From NCBI GenBank assembly GCA_027623235.1, contig JAQBVJ010000012.1:28081-92080 (forward strand): 64,000 nucleotides of DNA, read 5' to 3'. Both the position numbers and the translations under genes were made by a program. Each line of letters opens with the position of its first letter. Positions within the stretch are counted from its first letter, which is position 1. Shown here in pieces: positions 48,388-58,095 of this stretch. This stretch comes from Planctomycetota bacterium (GTDB lineage Bacteria > Planctomycetota > Planctomycetia > Planctomycetales > Planctomycetaceae). Under the pieces are notes generated by a model. It did not search any database. It was not told where the DNA came from and worked only from the letters and a program-made list of their open reading frames with translations.

Positions 48388-49383
48388 ATGATTGAGTTTC
48401 CCGAATTTCATTCACACTCGCTGTTGAAAGGCGGGCATCGGCAGACTCTGGCCGGGTTTCTGTTTCGAGGAGTCGGCTACTCGGCCGGCCGCGAGCAGCA
48501 CTCGATCGATCTTCCGGATGGAGATCGATTGATCCTGCATGACGATCAGCCCGCGTTGTGGCCAATCGATGGTCCCGTGGCGCTGCTGCTGCACGGTCTG
48601 GCCGGTTGTCACGGCAGCGCGTACATGGTGCGGGTCGGAGCGAAACTCAACGCGCGCGGTGTTCGTGTTTTCCGGCTCGACCATCGAGGCTGCGGAGCCG
48701 GCACAGAGCTCGCGCGGTTTCCGTACAACGCCGGTCGCAGCGAGGACGTCCGCGCGGCGTTTCAGAGGATCCGAGCGATCTGTCCGGGGTCTGCGTCGGC
48801 CATCGTCGGATTCTCGCTCAGCGGAAACATGCTGCTCAAAATGCTGGGTGAGGACGGCGCGGCGGCGAGCGACGCGGGCTCAGACAACTCGTCGCCAACC
48901 TGCGCGGTCGCGGTCAACCCGCCGGTCAATCTGGCTTTGTGCGGCGAGGCACTGCGGCGGCGGGAGAACCGGCTTTACGAACGGCACTTTGTGAAGCTGC
49001 TCGGAAAACAGGTCGAGCAGCGTGTCTCGCGTTTTCCGGATGCGCCGCGGCCGACGTGGAGCTCGCTGCCGATTCGCCTGCGCGACTTCGATGACGGCTA
49101 CACCGCACCGGCTTCCGGTTTCGACGGGGTCGAGGATTACTATGCTCGCTGCAGCGGCGAGCAGTTTGTCGAGTCGATTCGCACACCGACTCTCGTTCTG
49201 ACGGCTCGCGACGACCCGCTGATTCCGGTGGACTCCTTCGAGTCACTCTCCACGGAACACGTTGCGGTCGTCATCGCTCCACACGGCGGGCATCTCGGCT
49301 ACATCGGGCAGCGGAACGGCGACCCGGACCGGCGATGGATGGATTGGCGGATCGTTGACTGGCTGAAGCGTCACCTGGTCTGA
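48388..49383 (+). CDS. YheT-type alpha/beta hydrolase
   Basis: 331 aa, COG0429 family. SHSLLKGGHRQTLAGFLFRG is the diagnostic N-terminus. Oxyanion region ALLLHGLAGCHGS (~72), nucleophile elbow AIVGFSLSGNMLLKML (Ser near 143), Asp in TARDDPLIPVDSFE and His in APHGGHLGYIGQ complete the triad. DHRGCGAG is conserved. No signal peptide. Probably an esterase or lipase acting on small acyl substrates. ATG 48388 lies 37 bases after the ZIP gene. Convergent with the small lipoprotein gene (nine-base gap). Confidence 0.92.
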   Translation: MIEFPEFHSHSLLKGGHRQTLAGFLFRGVGYSAGREQHSIDLPDGDRLILHDDQPALWPIDGPVALLLHGLAGCHGSAYMVRVGAKLNARGVRVFRLDHRGCGAGTELARFPYNAGRSEDVRAAFQRIRAICPGSASAIVGFSLSGNMLLKMLGEDGAAASDAGSDNSSPTCAVAVNPPVNLALCGEALRRRENRLYERHFVKLLGKQVEQRVSRFPDAPRPTWSSLPIRLRDFDDGYTAPASGFDGVEDYYARCSGEQFVESIRTPTLVLTARDDPLIPVDSFESLSTEHVAVVIAPHGGHLGYIGQRNGDPDRRWMDWRIVDWLKRHLV

Positions 49384-49392
49384 GCAGAGACT

Positions 49393-49611
49393 CTACTCCG
49401 CCTCGCCCGGAGTCACGTCGGTCAGTCCCGGGATCGGATCCGACACCGAGTAGTAAACGTCCTTACGCGGTGCCGGATGCCGGTTCATTCTCCACAGCCG
49501 ATGCGGCTGGAGATTGTGCCACGTCTTGCCGACCGAGTCGTTAAACGTCGCGCACCCGCTCAGACAGAGCGACGCGAGAACGGGAATAAGGAAGAACGCG
49601 GGATATTTCAT
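49393..49611 (-). CDS. Small lipoprotein, unknown
   Basis: 72 aa. A lipoprotein signal (MKYPAFFLIPVLASLCLSGC, lipobox LSGC with Cys 20) is followed by a ~50-residue mature part (KTWHNLQPHRLWRMNRHPAP, acidic end). ATG 49611 is chosen because the signal starts there. No family recognised. Confidence 0.75.
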   Translation of the reverse strand: MKYPAFFLIPVLASLCLSGCATFNDSVGKTWHNLQPHRLWRMNRHPAPRKDVYYSVSDPIPGLTDVTPGEAE

Positions 49612-49721
49612 CGGCGGGGCTCCGAGCGGAACGCGGGGAAGGGAGCGGCAGTCTAAGGGCGCTGGCTGATTCACAGTAAGACGAATCAGAGAGGTGTGGC
49701 CGATAGCGATCGCTCAGGCGG

Positions 49722-52559
49722 TCAAACTTCGCCGGATGTCTTGATGGGAGCCGTGGCCCCGTCCGACTTTGTTTTCGGAGCAGGGGCCGCACCGGAATTT
49801 TTGACTTCTTCCGTCAGCGCTTTCGGCGGTGCCGGCAATCGGGCCGGGGAATCTGCGGACTCTGAAGCCCGTTCCGCCGGAATCGACACTGCCGGCTCGG
49901 TGGACTTTGTGGCGGGTCGAGCCAGCAGTTTGCCTGACGCCGGCTGACCGACTTCTTCTGCGGCCCGGCTCACTCCAAACAGGTGGCCCAGTCGGCTGAA
50001 CCGACCTTCGTACATCATCACGAGGAAGGCGGGGACGAGAATCGGCCTTACCACAAAGGTGTCAAGGAGAACTCCGAACGCCAGAGCGAAGCCAAGCTGG
50101 TGCATTCCGACAAGCGTTCCGGCCAGCAGCGAGGAAAACGTGCCGGCCATAATGACGCCGCAACTGGAAATGATGCCGCCAGTTTTCTGCAGCGCGACCG
50201 CGACGCCCTGAACAGCTCCATGCTGCACCTGTTCTTCGCGGATCCGCGTCATGAGAAAAATGTTGTAGTCCTCTCCGACCGCGATCAGGATCGTGAAGAG
50301 AAATGTCGGGACCTTCCAGTCGAGCCCGGAAAAGCCGGAGGGATCCATCAGCCAGAACACGGCGAAAGTCACACCAAGCGTCACCAGATAGCTGAAAAAC
50401 ACACTGACGATGAGGTACACGCAGACGACCAGTTGCCTCAACAAAAGCAACAGGATCAGAAACACTCCGACCAGTACGTAACTGTCAACCACGATCTGAT
50501 CACGATCGGTCGTTGCTTTGAGGTCAACAATGCTGGGAGTCGGCCCCAGAGCGTGAATGATCGTTGAGTCGGCTTCCGGAAGTGTTTTTCGAATGGCTTC
50601 CTGGATCGCCTCTTTCAGAACGTCGAGCTGAGCGATGCTGTCCCGCGAAAAGGGATCGTCGACCGAAAGGAAATCAAGCCGCGTAATGTGCGTGGCATGG
50701 TCTCCCGCGTGCGCGACGTAGCGTTCGTTGATACGATGCTCGGTGATTCGGCGTTCGGCGATTTTTTCGACGTCGATTTTCGGCAAACCAATCTTCGGAA
50801 AACTGAACCCACCAGTGGGTTTCTCAGCCGGCTTTTCTTCACCTGCGTCCGGTGGCACTTCGGGCTCGGCCGGCTCTTTGTTTTCTTCCGCCTCCAGCCG
50901 TCGTGCGACAGCGATGCCTAACGGGTGCTCGATATTCTGAATGTCAGCCAGTTTGAGCGAGTCCCGCTGTTCGAAAAGGCTCTCCACCAGTCGGCCGATC
51001 GGTTCGGATCCTTCCGCCGTGGTGAAGTCGACCTTGTCGTTCTGCAGCAGGATCGTGACGGGTCCTGCGATGCCGGCCGGGTAGTGCTCCTGCACGGCCT
51101 TGGCCCCCTGGACGCTGGCGTTGTGTTGCGGAAGTTCCGTCAGCAGGCCGTAGCTCAGGTTGCGGAAACAGAGGACAGCGATGATCGCGAAGGGCGTCAT
51201 GATGGCCGTTGCGAGAGTCAGCACGTAGCCGGGTCGAGCAAGAATCAGCTCGCTGATCTTTTTCCAGATCAGTTCGAAGAAGTTGCGGCGGAGCAGGTTA
51301 CCCATCAGACCTGTGGCGGAGAGCCACCCACCCGCGCTCTGAACCTGTTTCGTGGCGACGTGTGGCCAGAACGCCCAGCGTCCGCAGAGCCGCAACAGAG
51401 CCGGCGTAAAAGTCAGCGATGCCACCAGGACGACGGCCAGGCCGATCGTGATGGCCACACCGGCCTGACGGAACTTGCCGAAGTCCGCAAAGACCATCAT
51501 GCCGATTCCGCACATCACAGTACACGCGCTGGCGACCAGGGCGTCTCCGACTTTTCCGATCGAACTGGACACAGCCGCGGCCGCGTCGTCGGACTCGTCC
51601 AGCTCTTCTTTAAACCGCGCGATCAGGAACAGGCAATAGTCGACGCCGGCTCCGTAGCACAGCACTTTGACGTAAACTTCAATCCCGTTGAAAAGTCCGA
51701 CCCAGCCGTTCTGTGCCAGCAGTGCCAGCAGTGCCAGCGAGAACTCAGTTGCAACGGCTACGGTGATCAGCGGAATCAGGGCGAGCACCGGGCTCCGGTA
51801 AATGATGATCAGCAGTGCGATCACAAGCAGGACTGTCCAAAGCTCTGTCGCCTTCGAGCTTTCCGCCGCCTCACGAATCATGTCGCGGCCGACAGTTGCG
51901 GACCCGCTCAGTGCCAGCCGTAGTCCTTCCGGAATGAGGGGTTTCAGTTTGCCATCGACATCGACCTTTTGATCGAAAAGCTTTCCGTCGCCGGCAACGA
52001 GCTCTTCGATTTCGTCGATCAGCGTTGCGTTGCTGGCGTCAAAGAATTCTGTTTTCAGCTCAATCACGACCATCGTGGCTCGACCATCAGCGCTGTCGAG
52101 AATGTTCTTCCAGGAAGACGCTTCGGACGCAAACGTCTTGATTCGCTGCTCGGCCGTCTCTTCCGGCGGAGACTCCGCGCCGGCCCCTGCGAGCCCGGTC
52201 GTTTCTGCGGCTTTCGCGGCCTGGCCAGCCGGCTCAGCAAGTCCGACTCTTTCCAGAATCGCAACGAGCTCCGGCTTGAGCGTCTTCAGCACAAACTCGC
52301 GATCGGCTTCGTTGAGCTTCGTTCGTTCACGCTGAATCACGATCACGATGTTGCTCGCGATCGGCTTCCCCCACCCGTCGACGTAAAGTGATTCCGCGGC
52401 GAGGCTGGGCGAGTCGGCCGGGAGGAAAGCGAACTCCCCCTGTTCGACGACTTCGTGCCATGCTGGAGCGCTGGCAAGCAGAATCACGAGCGCAAGAATC
52501 CACCCAACCAGAAGCGCTGGCCAGATTCGAATTACCCAGTTTCCCAGTGTCCGATACAT
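49722..52559 (-). CDS. MMPL/RND-superfamily transporter
   Basis: 945 aa, MMPL-type efflux protein. Helix ~13-33 (IWPALLVGWILALVILLASA), a periplasmic domain ~35-230 containing GWGKPIASNIVIVIQRERTK, helices 230-380 with LITVAVATEFSLALLALLAQ and GAGVDYCLFLIARFKEELDE (the Asp-Tyr relay block). The same arrangement repeats in the second half: LFTILIAVGEDYNIFLMTRI, then VGMHQLGFALAFGVLLDTFV. Proton-driven export of lipids or drugs is expected. A ~110-residue disordered tail (Ala/Pro/Ser-rich) ends it. ATG 52559 is preferred over TTG four codons earlier. Confidence 0.92.
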   Translation of the reverse strand: MYRTLGNWVIRIWPALLVGWILALVILLASAPAWHEVVEQGEFAFLPADSPSLAAESLYVDGWGKPIASNIVIVIQRERTKLNEADREFVLKTLKPELVAILERVGLAEPAGQAAKAAETTGLAGAGAESPPEETAEQRIKTFASEASSWKNILDSADGRATMVVIELKTEFFDASNATLIDEIEELVAGDGKLFDQKVDVDGKLKPLIPEGLRLALSGSATVGRDMIREAAESSKATELWTVLLVIALLIIIYRSPVLALIPLITVAVATEFSLALLALLAQNGWVGLFNGIEVYVKVLCYGAGVDYCLFLIARFKEELDESDDAAAAVSSSIGKVGDALVASACTVMCGIGMMVFADFGKFRQAGVAITIGLAVVLVASLTFTPALLRLCGRWAFWPHVATKQVQSAGGWLSATGLMGNLLRRNFFELIWKKISELILARPGYVLTLATAIMTPFAIIAVLCFRNLSYGLLTELPQHNASVQGAKAVQEHYPAGIAGPVTILLQNDKVDFTTAEGSEPIGRLVESLFEQRDSLKLADIQNIEHPLGIAVARRLEAEENKEPAEPEVPPDAGEEKPAEKPTGGFSFPKIGLPKIDVEKIAERRITEHRINERYVAHAGDHATHITRLDFLSVDDPFSRDSIAQLDVLKEAIQEAIRKTLPEADSTIIHALGPTPSIVDLKATTDRDQIVVDSYVLVGVFLILLLLLRQLVVCVYLIVSVFFSYLVTLGVTFAVFWLMDPSGFSGLDWKVPTFLFTILIAVGEDYNIFLMTRIREEQVQHGAVQGVAVALQKTGGIISSCGVIMAGTFSSLLAGTLVGMHQLGFALAFGVLLDTFVVRPILVPAFLVMMYEGRFSRLGHLFGVSRAAEEVGQPASGKLLARPATKSTEPAVSIPAERASESADSPARLPAPPKALTEEVKNSGAAPAPKTKSDGATAPIKTSGEV

Positions 52560-53200
52560 GGCAAAGAACAAAGCGGGAAGGGTGTCATTAGCCGGCTGGT
52601 CAGGACGGCCTCAGTAACAACCACAGCCCGCTGCGCGATTTGATGTGAATGGATGCACTCCGTTCGCGACAGGGGTCGCCTTCCTGGCTCTGACGTGCCT
52701 TCCTGCCTCTGACGTGAATGAAGGACCGCAATGTCTTCCGGAATTGAACAGATTTGCGGGATCGCGGCCCGGCAAAGCGGCGATCACCGGAAGAGCATAC
52801 TCAGGCTGATTTTGTGTCGCAACGATCCTGTGTCGATTGCCGGGTGTTCGAGCAAAGGAAGGGGGTCATGGTCGCCGTATCTTCACTAAGTTCCGTGACA
52901 GAACTTTGACAGAAGTTTGACCGGGAGCTGACCGCCGATGGTTCGATAAGCCTTTATACTCCCGCCACAGATTCAGAGCACCGCGACTCAAGGACGACGC
53001 GGGCTCCATCTTTCACTGATCCATTTCACCCAGGGAACGGGACACTGACCACAATCCAGCACCTGCCAACGTCGCAGGAAAGCCGGGCCCGGTCAGGGAT
53101 TTCGAACAATTCACACTGAGGATCGCTGTGTGGACGGGAATTTCTGGCAGATTCTGCCAGCCAGTCCACTTTCGAGGCCCGGTTACAAGGAGACGCCAGA
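52560..53200. other. Intergenic region, 641 bases, with a direct repeat
   Basis: No credible gene. A 19-bp direct repeat (unit GCCTTCCTGGCTCTGACGT, 52678-52696 and 52697-52715, one mismatch) lies head to tail. Three TGAC boxes spaced about 10-11 bases apart (52896-52930) precede a TATACT hexamer (52955-52960), a plausible control region for the desaturase gene. Confidence 0.5.
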
Positions 53201-54232
53201 ATGACTTTTGATCTGCCCCCTCAGGAAGAGTCTTCCACAGCAACGATTCCGGAGACTTCGAATTCATTTGCGGAGTTCAGTCTTCCAGCGAAATCCCCCA
53301 TCGACAAATCAGACACTGACGGTGAGCCGAAAACCGGCGAGAAAAAGAAACGCAAAGTCATCCGCCACGCGGCGGCGACTCCGTTGACGTCGAGATTCCC
53401 CAACGGGATCAACTGGTGGAACTTTGGCTGGATGGCAGCGATCCACGCGGGAGCAATTGCCTCCTTGTGGCATTTCTCACTGGCTGGTCTGGCTGTCTGT
53501 GTCGTTCTACATTTTGTTACGGCCTGTCTGGGAGTGACTCTCGGGTACCACCGGCTGCTGACTCATGGAAGCCTGACTGTGCCGGCTCCTGTGAAATATT
53601 TCTTTACGATGTGCGGCATGCTGTCGACTGAAGGCTCGCCTCTGTTCTGGGTGGCCTCGCACCGCAAGCACCACGTCCTGTCCGACCAGGAAGGCGACCC
53701 GCACACCCCGAACGACGGATTCTGGTGGAGCCACATTCTGTGGTTCAAACCGAAAAAGACGCGTGAGGAAGAAGAAGAGCTGCTGGCCCGCTGGGCGCCC
53801 GACCTGTGGAAGGACCCCGTCCAGCGTCTCTTCAATAATATCTTCCCGGTGTTTTCCATCTCGCTGGCCATCGCACTGTTTCTGATTGGCGAGTGGACGA
53901 TGGAATCCGGCTGGTCGCTGATGCTGTGGGGCTTCTGCATGCGGACAGTCCTCTGCTATCACAGCACCTGGTTCGTGAATTCAGCAACGCACGTCTGGGG
54001 TTACCGCAATTACGAAACCACCGACCGATCGCGCAACCTGTGGTGGGTCGCTCTGGCGAGCTACGGCGAGGGCTGGCACAACAACCACCATGCTCACCAG
54101 AGACTGGCCGCACACGGACATCGCTGGTGGGAATTCGACGTGACCTACATGGTGATCCGGGTTCTGAAATTTCTGCGACTCGCCACGAACGTGCATGACA
54201 CGATTCCGGAGCAGGAAACGAAAACGGCATAG
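53201..54232 (+). CDS. Fatty acid desaturase, delta-9 type
   Basis: 343 aa. Non-haem di-iron acyl desaturase of the membrane type. The three histidine boxes are intact: HRLLTH (~117-122), HRKHH (~154-158) and HNNHH near 290. The membrane segments ~75-105 and ~215-250 flank them. The first ~55 residues are disordered and charged (GEPKTGEKKKRK), longer than in most relatives. It introduces a double bond into acyl-CoA or acyl-lipid chains at the membrane. ATG 53201 has AAGGAGA eight bases upstream. Confidence 0.95.
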   Translation: MTFDLPPQEESSTATIPETSNSFAEFSLPAKSPIDKSDTDGEPKTGEKKKRKVIRHAAATPLTSRFPNGINWWNFGWMAAIHAGAIASLWHFSLAGLAVCVVLHFVTACLGVTLGYHRLLTHGSLTVPAPVKYFFTMCGMLSTEGSPLFWVASHRKHHVLSDQEGDPHTPNDGFWWSHILWFKPKKTREEEEELLARWAPDLWKDPVQRLFNNIFPVFSISLAIALFLIGEWTMESGWSLMLWGFCMRTVLCYHSTWFVNSATHVWGYRNYETTDRSRNLWWVALASYGEGWHNNHHAHQRLAAHGHRWWEFDVTYMVIRVLKFLRLATNVHDTIPEQETKTA

Positions 54233-54252
54233 AATATCCCGGTGAGACCGTA

Positions 54253-54379
54253 GGGTGGGCCGAGCGGAGCGAGCCCCACCAGATTGCCGAATCGCCAGCA
54301 TTGCCGAATCGTCACTTGCCGAATCGTCACTTGCCGAATCAACTGTGCGATGGTGGGACTCGCTTCGCTCGGCTCACCC
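54253..54379. repeat. Repeat family R3 inverted pair with tandem core
   Basis: Left arm 54253-54280 (GGGTGGGCCGAGCGGAGCG then AGCCCCACC); right arm 54352-54379, its inverted counterpart (GGTGGGACTCGCTTCGCTC then GGCTCACCC). Between them a 15-bp tandem unit TGCCGAATCGTCACT recurs 2.6 times (54302-54340), with a diverged 17-bp copy in front. The open frame of the following ATPase gene runs into it, but that part is not translated in my reading. Confidence 0.8.
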
Positions 54380-54394
54380 GACCGGATCATTCCT

Positions 54395-55153
54395 GTGAAC
54401 TCGGATGCCGCGCCCGCGATCGACGTTCGTTCGCTGAGTTTCGCCTACTCAGCCGGCCAGACCGCGTTGACCGAAATTGGATTTCAAGTGGCAGATGGAT
54501 CGCGCACGGCGATTGTCGGGCCGAGCGGCGCGGGCAAGTCCACATTGCTCATGCACCTCAACGGGCTGCTTCCTGAACCGCTGCCCAAAGACTCCCACCG
54601 GGCGAGCATTTCGATTCACGGCGTCGCACTGGCAAAAAACTCCGCCGCCGAAATCCGTCGGCGAGTTGGCTTCATGTTTCAGGATCCGGACGATCAGTTG
54701 TTCTGTCCGACGGTTCGAGAGGACATCGCATTCGGTCCGCTGAATCTCGGACTCAGTCGTGACGAAGTGCTCGCCAGAGTTGAGTCGAGCCTCAAACAGG
54801 TTGGACTGACCGGCTACGAATTCCGCAGCACGCTGCAGTTGAGTGTCGGTGAAAAACGTCGCGTCTGCCTCGCCGGCGTGCTCGCCTGCCGGCCGGACGT
54901 GCTGGCCCTCGACGAACCGTTTACGAATCTCGACCCGCGCGCACGGCGGTCGCTGATTGAAATTCTTCGTGAGTTTCCTGGCAGCCAGGTCATTGCGACA
55001 CACGATCTCGATCTGGTCGTCGAGCTGTGTGATCAGGTGATCGTCCTGGACGAGGGGCAGGTTCGCGCGACGGGACCGGTCCGGGAGATTCTGTCGGATG
55101 CGCCGCTGATGGAACGGCACGGGCTGGAAGTTCCGTATCAACTGCGCGGATGA
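54395..55153 (+). CDS. Energy-coupling-factor type ABC ATPase (orphan)
   Basis: 252 aa, EcfA/CbiO-like. Walker A VGPSGAGKST (~47-56), Q-loop MFQDPDDQLFCPTVREDIAF, signature LSVGEKRRVCLAGVLACRPD, Walker B VLALDEPFTNLDPRARRSL and switch His in VIATHDLDLVVELCD are all intact. EcfA proteins energise vitamin or metal (cobalt/nickel) uptake with an EcfT and a substrate-binding S component; neither is adjacent. GTG 54395 (VNSDAAPAIDVRSLSFAYS) is chosen because the upstream part of the frame is R3 repeat DNA. Confidence 0.9.
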   Translation: MNSDAAPAIDVRSLSFAYSAGQTALTEIGFQVADGSRTAIVGPSGAGKSTLLMHLNGLLPEPLPKDSHRASISIHGVALAKNSAAEIRRRVGFMFQDPDDQLFCPTVREDIAFGPLNLGLSRDEVLARVESSLKQVGLTGYEFRSTLQLSVGEKRRVCLAGVLACRPDVLALDEPFTNLDPRARRSLIEILREFPGSQVIATHDLDLVVELCDQVIVLDEGQVRATGPVREILSDAPLMERHGLEVPYQLRG

Positions 55154-55449
55154 GCCGGCCGGAATTGCCTCGACCGGGCGACATGCATCCCGCCGAACTC
55201 AATCCGGCGACGTAAGATGCAGCCGGAACCGTCGGAGCTTGAAATTCGTCCAACGACCGTTCTCGTGCCGTCTCAGTCTGGCGTCTGGTCGTTCCGGTCA
55301 AGAGACTGCGAGGGCCTCGACCGTGTGGAGTTGACGGTTCAGATTCCAGAGAGCACGGCCAGCCAACCTCTTCGGGTTACCTCCAGGTTTTAGTGACTGT
55401 TCCCAATCGCCGTCCTTCTGTCACCTGCAGTCGCGAAAAAGATCGCCGA
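55154..55449. other. Intergenic region upstream of the second DUF1559 gene
   Basis: 296 bases. No repeat family member, tRNA or clear hairpin seen. Confidence 0.4.
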
Positions 55450-56592
55450 ATGCCAGACAGCCCATCACAGAGTGTCGCGAATCGACCCAGCTCTCAGCGA
55501 GGTTTCACGCTGATTGAGCTGCTCGTCGTGATCGCCATTGTGGGCGTCCTGATCGCGCTGCTCCTGCCGGCGGTTCAGGCAGCGCGCGAGCGGGCCCGGT
55601 CGGCTCAATGCAAAAACAATCTCAAGCAGATTGGTCTGGCTCTCGCCAATTACGAGTCGACTCACAAGACGCTGCCGCCCAGCTTCGTCAGGCAGGAGGA
55701 CAACAATCCGCCTCCGCCCGCGGGTGGGCAGCCACTGCAGTACCGCTCCCACTGGACTGGCTGGCACATGCTGCTGCCGTATCTGGAACAGGACGCGCTG
55801 TACCGCAAATACGACTTCAGCGGAACCTGGCTGAGCAGCATGTCCGACGCGACGGACCGCTCGCACTGGGTGCTGAATCGAACGGTCATTCCCGGTTTGA
55901 TCTGCCCGTCCGCCCCGCACCTCAACGACGCAATCGGCGAGGACGGTGTCCCCGGCAGCTCGCTTCACTGGATGGCATCCGGCCTGACTGACTACGCATT
56001 CTCGCACGGTACGGACATCGTCAAAGCGATTCCCGGCAGCGGAGAAGAGAATTGTCCGCGCGGTCTGCGGCACTTCTGGAAGGACACACCCGGCCGAACA
56101 CGAGGCCCCTTCGGCTACAACAGCACCTGCAGAATCGCTGACATGAAAGACGGTTCGTCGAACACGTTCGTCATCGGAGAGAAAGCCGGAGCGCGACTGG
56201 AATTCGGAACCGGCAATGGCGCCTATCCGCGAGCTGAGGTCGAGTATCCCTGGGCGATGGCCGCGGTGATTTATTTCGCAGCGACTTCCTCAGGAGGTGC
56301 CGATGCCACCTGGGCAGTCGCCCCATTCGCCGTGACTCGCGACATCCGCCTGCCGGACTGCCCGGACGCCGGTGCTGGAGCGGGCATTCCCTTTCCGATG
56401 AACCCTCGCCCGCCGGTCCTGCCACCCAGTTCGAACGAGCGGCCGCTGTACTCCTTCCAGTCTCACCACGTGCCCGGTGCTCATTTTCTGTTTGGAGACG
56501 GGTCGGTGAAATTCCTGACGCAGAACATTGATCAGGGCGCGTACGAAGCGATGTCGACGATCGACGGAAACGAAGTCGCAAACGTGAATTGA
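55450..56592 (+). CDS. DUF1559 protein with prepilin-type N-terminus (second)
   Basis: 380 aa. Pilin-type helix [20 protein letters not shown] (~18-37) after a 17-residue polar leader, then [20 protein letters not shown] and the DUF1559 body ([40 protein letters not shown], end [16 protein letters not shown]). The pilin leader is cleaved after Gly before FTLIE in relatives. ATG 55450 lies 19 codons inside a longer frame. The small lipoprotein gene follows 34 bases later, an arrangement frequent in planctomycetes. Confidence 0.95.
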   Translation: MPDSPSQSVANRPSSQRGFTLIELLVVIAIVGVLIALLLPAVQAARERARSAQCKNNLKQIGLALANYESTHKTLPPSFVRQEDNNPPPPAGGQPLQYRSHWTGWHMLLPYLEQDALYRKYDFSGTWLSSMSDATDRSHWVLNRTVIPGLICPSAPHLNDAIGEDGVPGSSLHWMASGLTDYAFSHGTDIVKAIPGSGEENCPRGLRHFWKDTPGRTRGPFGYNSTCRIADMKDGSSNTFVIGEKAGARLEFGTGNGAYPRAEVEYPWAMAAVIYFAATSSGGADATWAVAPFAVTRDIRLPDCPDAGAGAGIPFPMNPRPPVLPPSSNERPLYSFQSHHVPGAHFLFGDGSVKFLTQNIDQGAYEAMSTIDGNEVANVN

Positions 56593-56626
56593 CGTGAGAC
56601 CGTCCTCAGCAAACAAAGTCGCATTG

Positions 56627-57043
56627 ATGAATCAGCCGCCAGAAAAGCCGAGCGTTCGTCAAGTCGCGTGGCGCTCCCGATTTGCCGCGTGCCTGTTGAC
56701 GGCAGGCTTTCTGGGGGGCTGTGACAACGGCAGCGACCTCTCAGGCCAGCTTCTGCTGGAGGGTCAGCCGATCCGCGGCGAGCTGGTTTTCGAACTGCTG
56801 GACGAGAAAAACGAACTGGCAGGTCCGTCGATCTCCGTCTACGCGGACGAATCGGGCAGATTTCAAACGCTGCTGCCGGAAGCTGGCGAGGCATCGCAGG
56901 TGCGCATCGTGATTCGAGCGACTCCGGTCTCGGCCGACGGCGTGCCGAGCTCCTTCGATTCCCAGGGGCTGCCCGAGAAAGTCGTCACACTGGTTCGAGC
57001 TCTGCCGATCAACTTACCGCTGATTTTCGCACTGACGCGATAG
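56627..57043 (+). CDS. Lipoprotein with a carboxypeptidase-regulatory-like fold
   Basis: 138 aa. The signal (AWRSRFAACLLTAGFLGGC, lipobox LGGC) gives a lipid-anchored protein. The mature part begins DNGSDLSGQLLLEGQPIRGE and reads like the small beta-sandwich (transthyretin-like) domain paired with DUF1559 proteins: ELVFELLDEKNELAGPSISV then ADESGRFQTLLPEAGEA. ATG 56627 or TTG 56624 starts it; a GTG at 56594 is further away. Probably outer- or inner-membrane anchored partner of the DUF1559 gene (inference). Its end is two bases from the convergent PIN-TRAM gene. Confidence 0.75.
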   Translation: MNQPPEKPSVRQVAWRSRFAACLLTAGFLGGCDNGSDLSGQLLLEGQPIRGELVFELLDEKNELAGPSISVYADESGRFQTLLPEAGEASQVRIVIRATPVSADGVPSSFDSQGLPEKVVTLVRALPINLPLIFALTR

Positions 57044-57045
57044 CT

Positions 57046-58095
57046 TCAGCGAGACTTGGCCGGCAGTTCGACACCTTCGGGCCGGGCAAAGATCATGCGG
57101 CCGGCACTGCTCTGCAGGACGCTTGTCACAACCGCTTCGATTTCTTTTCCAATCAGTGACTGGCCATTCTCACAGACGACCATCGTCCCGTCATCGAGGT
57201 AGCCCACGCCCTGGCCCTGTGATTCCCCTTCCCGCTGAATGCGAAGGTGCAGGTGGTCGCCCGGCAGGTATCGCGGTCGTAAGGCCGACGCGACATCGTT
57301 CAGGTTGATCACTTCGACTCCCTGAACGCTCGCAACTTTGTTCAGGTTGAAATCGTTCGTGATGATCCGCCCGCCGAGTTCCTTGGCGAGCTTCACGAGC
57401 CTCTCGTCAACGGACTTGCCCTTCGTGTCCGTATCGTCGACGTCGTACATCGAGATGTCGGCCTGAGGAAGGCTCTGCATCTTCGTCAGCACGTCGAGCC
57501 CGCGGCGACCTCGAATCCGGCGGCCCTTGTCGCTGCTATCGGCAATATCCTGAACCTCTTTCAGCACGAAGCTGGGGACGAGCATCTGCGCATCAATAAT
57601 CCGCGTCTCGACAACGTCGGAGATTCTTCCGTCGATCAGAGCACTGCTGTCAACAACCAGCGGTCGCCCGCCTTTCACCTCCCTGGAGAACTCGACGTAA
57701 GGAATGACGAAGCGGAAATCGTCCTTCGTCTGAAGAATCAGCGAGATGCTGATGTAGGTAAATGCCAGTAGCGTAATTGTCCCAACCGGGTAGTCCCAGT
57801 TCTCGTCCGGCGGCGTAAACGTCATCAGCACCGGCCTGAATGCAATCATGAAAAGAAATGCCAGAATCGACCCCACAAGAAGTCCGAAGTAAACTGCTGA
57901 AATGCTGTCGATTCGTTTTTTTCGAATCAAAATGTCACCGACAGTAAATACTTGGCTCACCAGCAGCATCAGGAAAAATGTTGCGAGACGATGTTCAGCA
58001 ACAAGCCGCGGGAGAAACTCCGCGTTGGCGTATGCAGCGCTCGCACAAAAGCAAACGACGAAGTACGTGGCCCGGAGAATGTTGAGAAGAAGCAT
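57046..58095 (-). CDS. PIN-TRAM domain membrane protein (YacL-like)
   Basis: 349 aa. Four N-terminal membrane helices (~8-28, ~40-58, ~70-90, ~105-122), then a PIN nuclease-like domain ~145-270 (VVDSSALIDGRISDVVETRI, FVLKEVQDIADSSD, GGRIITNDFNLNK with the acidic residues), then a C-terminal TRAM RNA-binding domain ~280-335 (YLPGDHLHLRIQREGESQGQ, then VVCENGQSLIGKEIEAVVTS). This is the YacL/PIN-TRAM architecture conserved in Gram-positives and planctomycetes; RNA cleavage is probable but unproven. ATG 58095 is preferred over a TTG six codons earlier. Confidence 0.93.
   Translation of the reverse strand: MLLLNILRATYFVVCFCASAAYANAEFLPRLVAEHRLATFFLMLLVSQVFTVGDILIRKKRIDSISAVYFGLLVGSILAFLFMIAFRPVLMTFTPPDENWDYPVGTITLLAFTYISISLILQTKDDFRFVIPYVEFSREVKGGRPLVVDSSALIDGRISDVVETRIIDAQMLVPSFVLKEVQDIADSSDKGRRIRGRRGLDVLTKMQSLPQADISMYDVDDTDTKGKSVDERLVKLAKELGGRIITNDFNLNKVASVQGVEVINLNDVASALRPRYLPGDHLHLRIQREGESQGQGVGYLDDGTMVVCENGQSLIGKEIEAVVTSVLQSSAGRMIFARPEGVELPAKSR

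Noticed and set aside
54284..54394. N-terminal extension of the EcfA-type gene
   Set aside because: These 37 codons translate the tandem core and right arm of repeat R3. The GTG at 54395 gives the family start.
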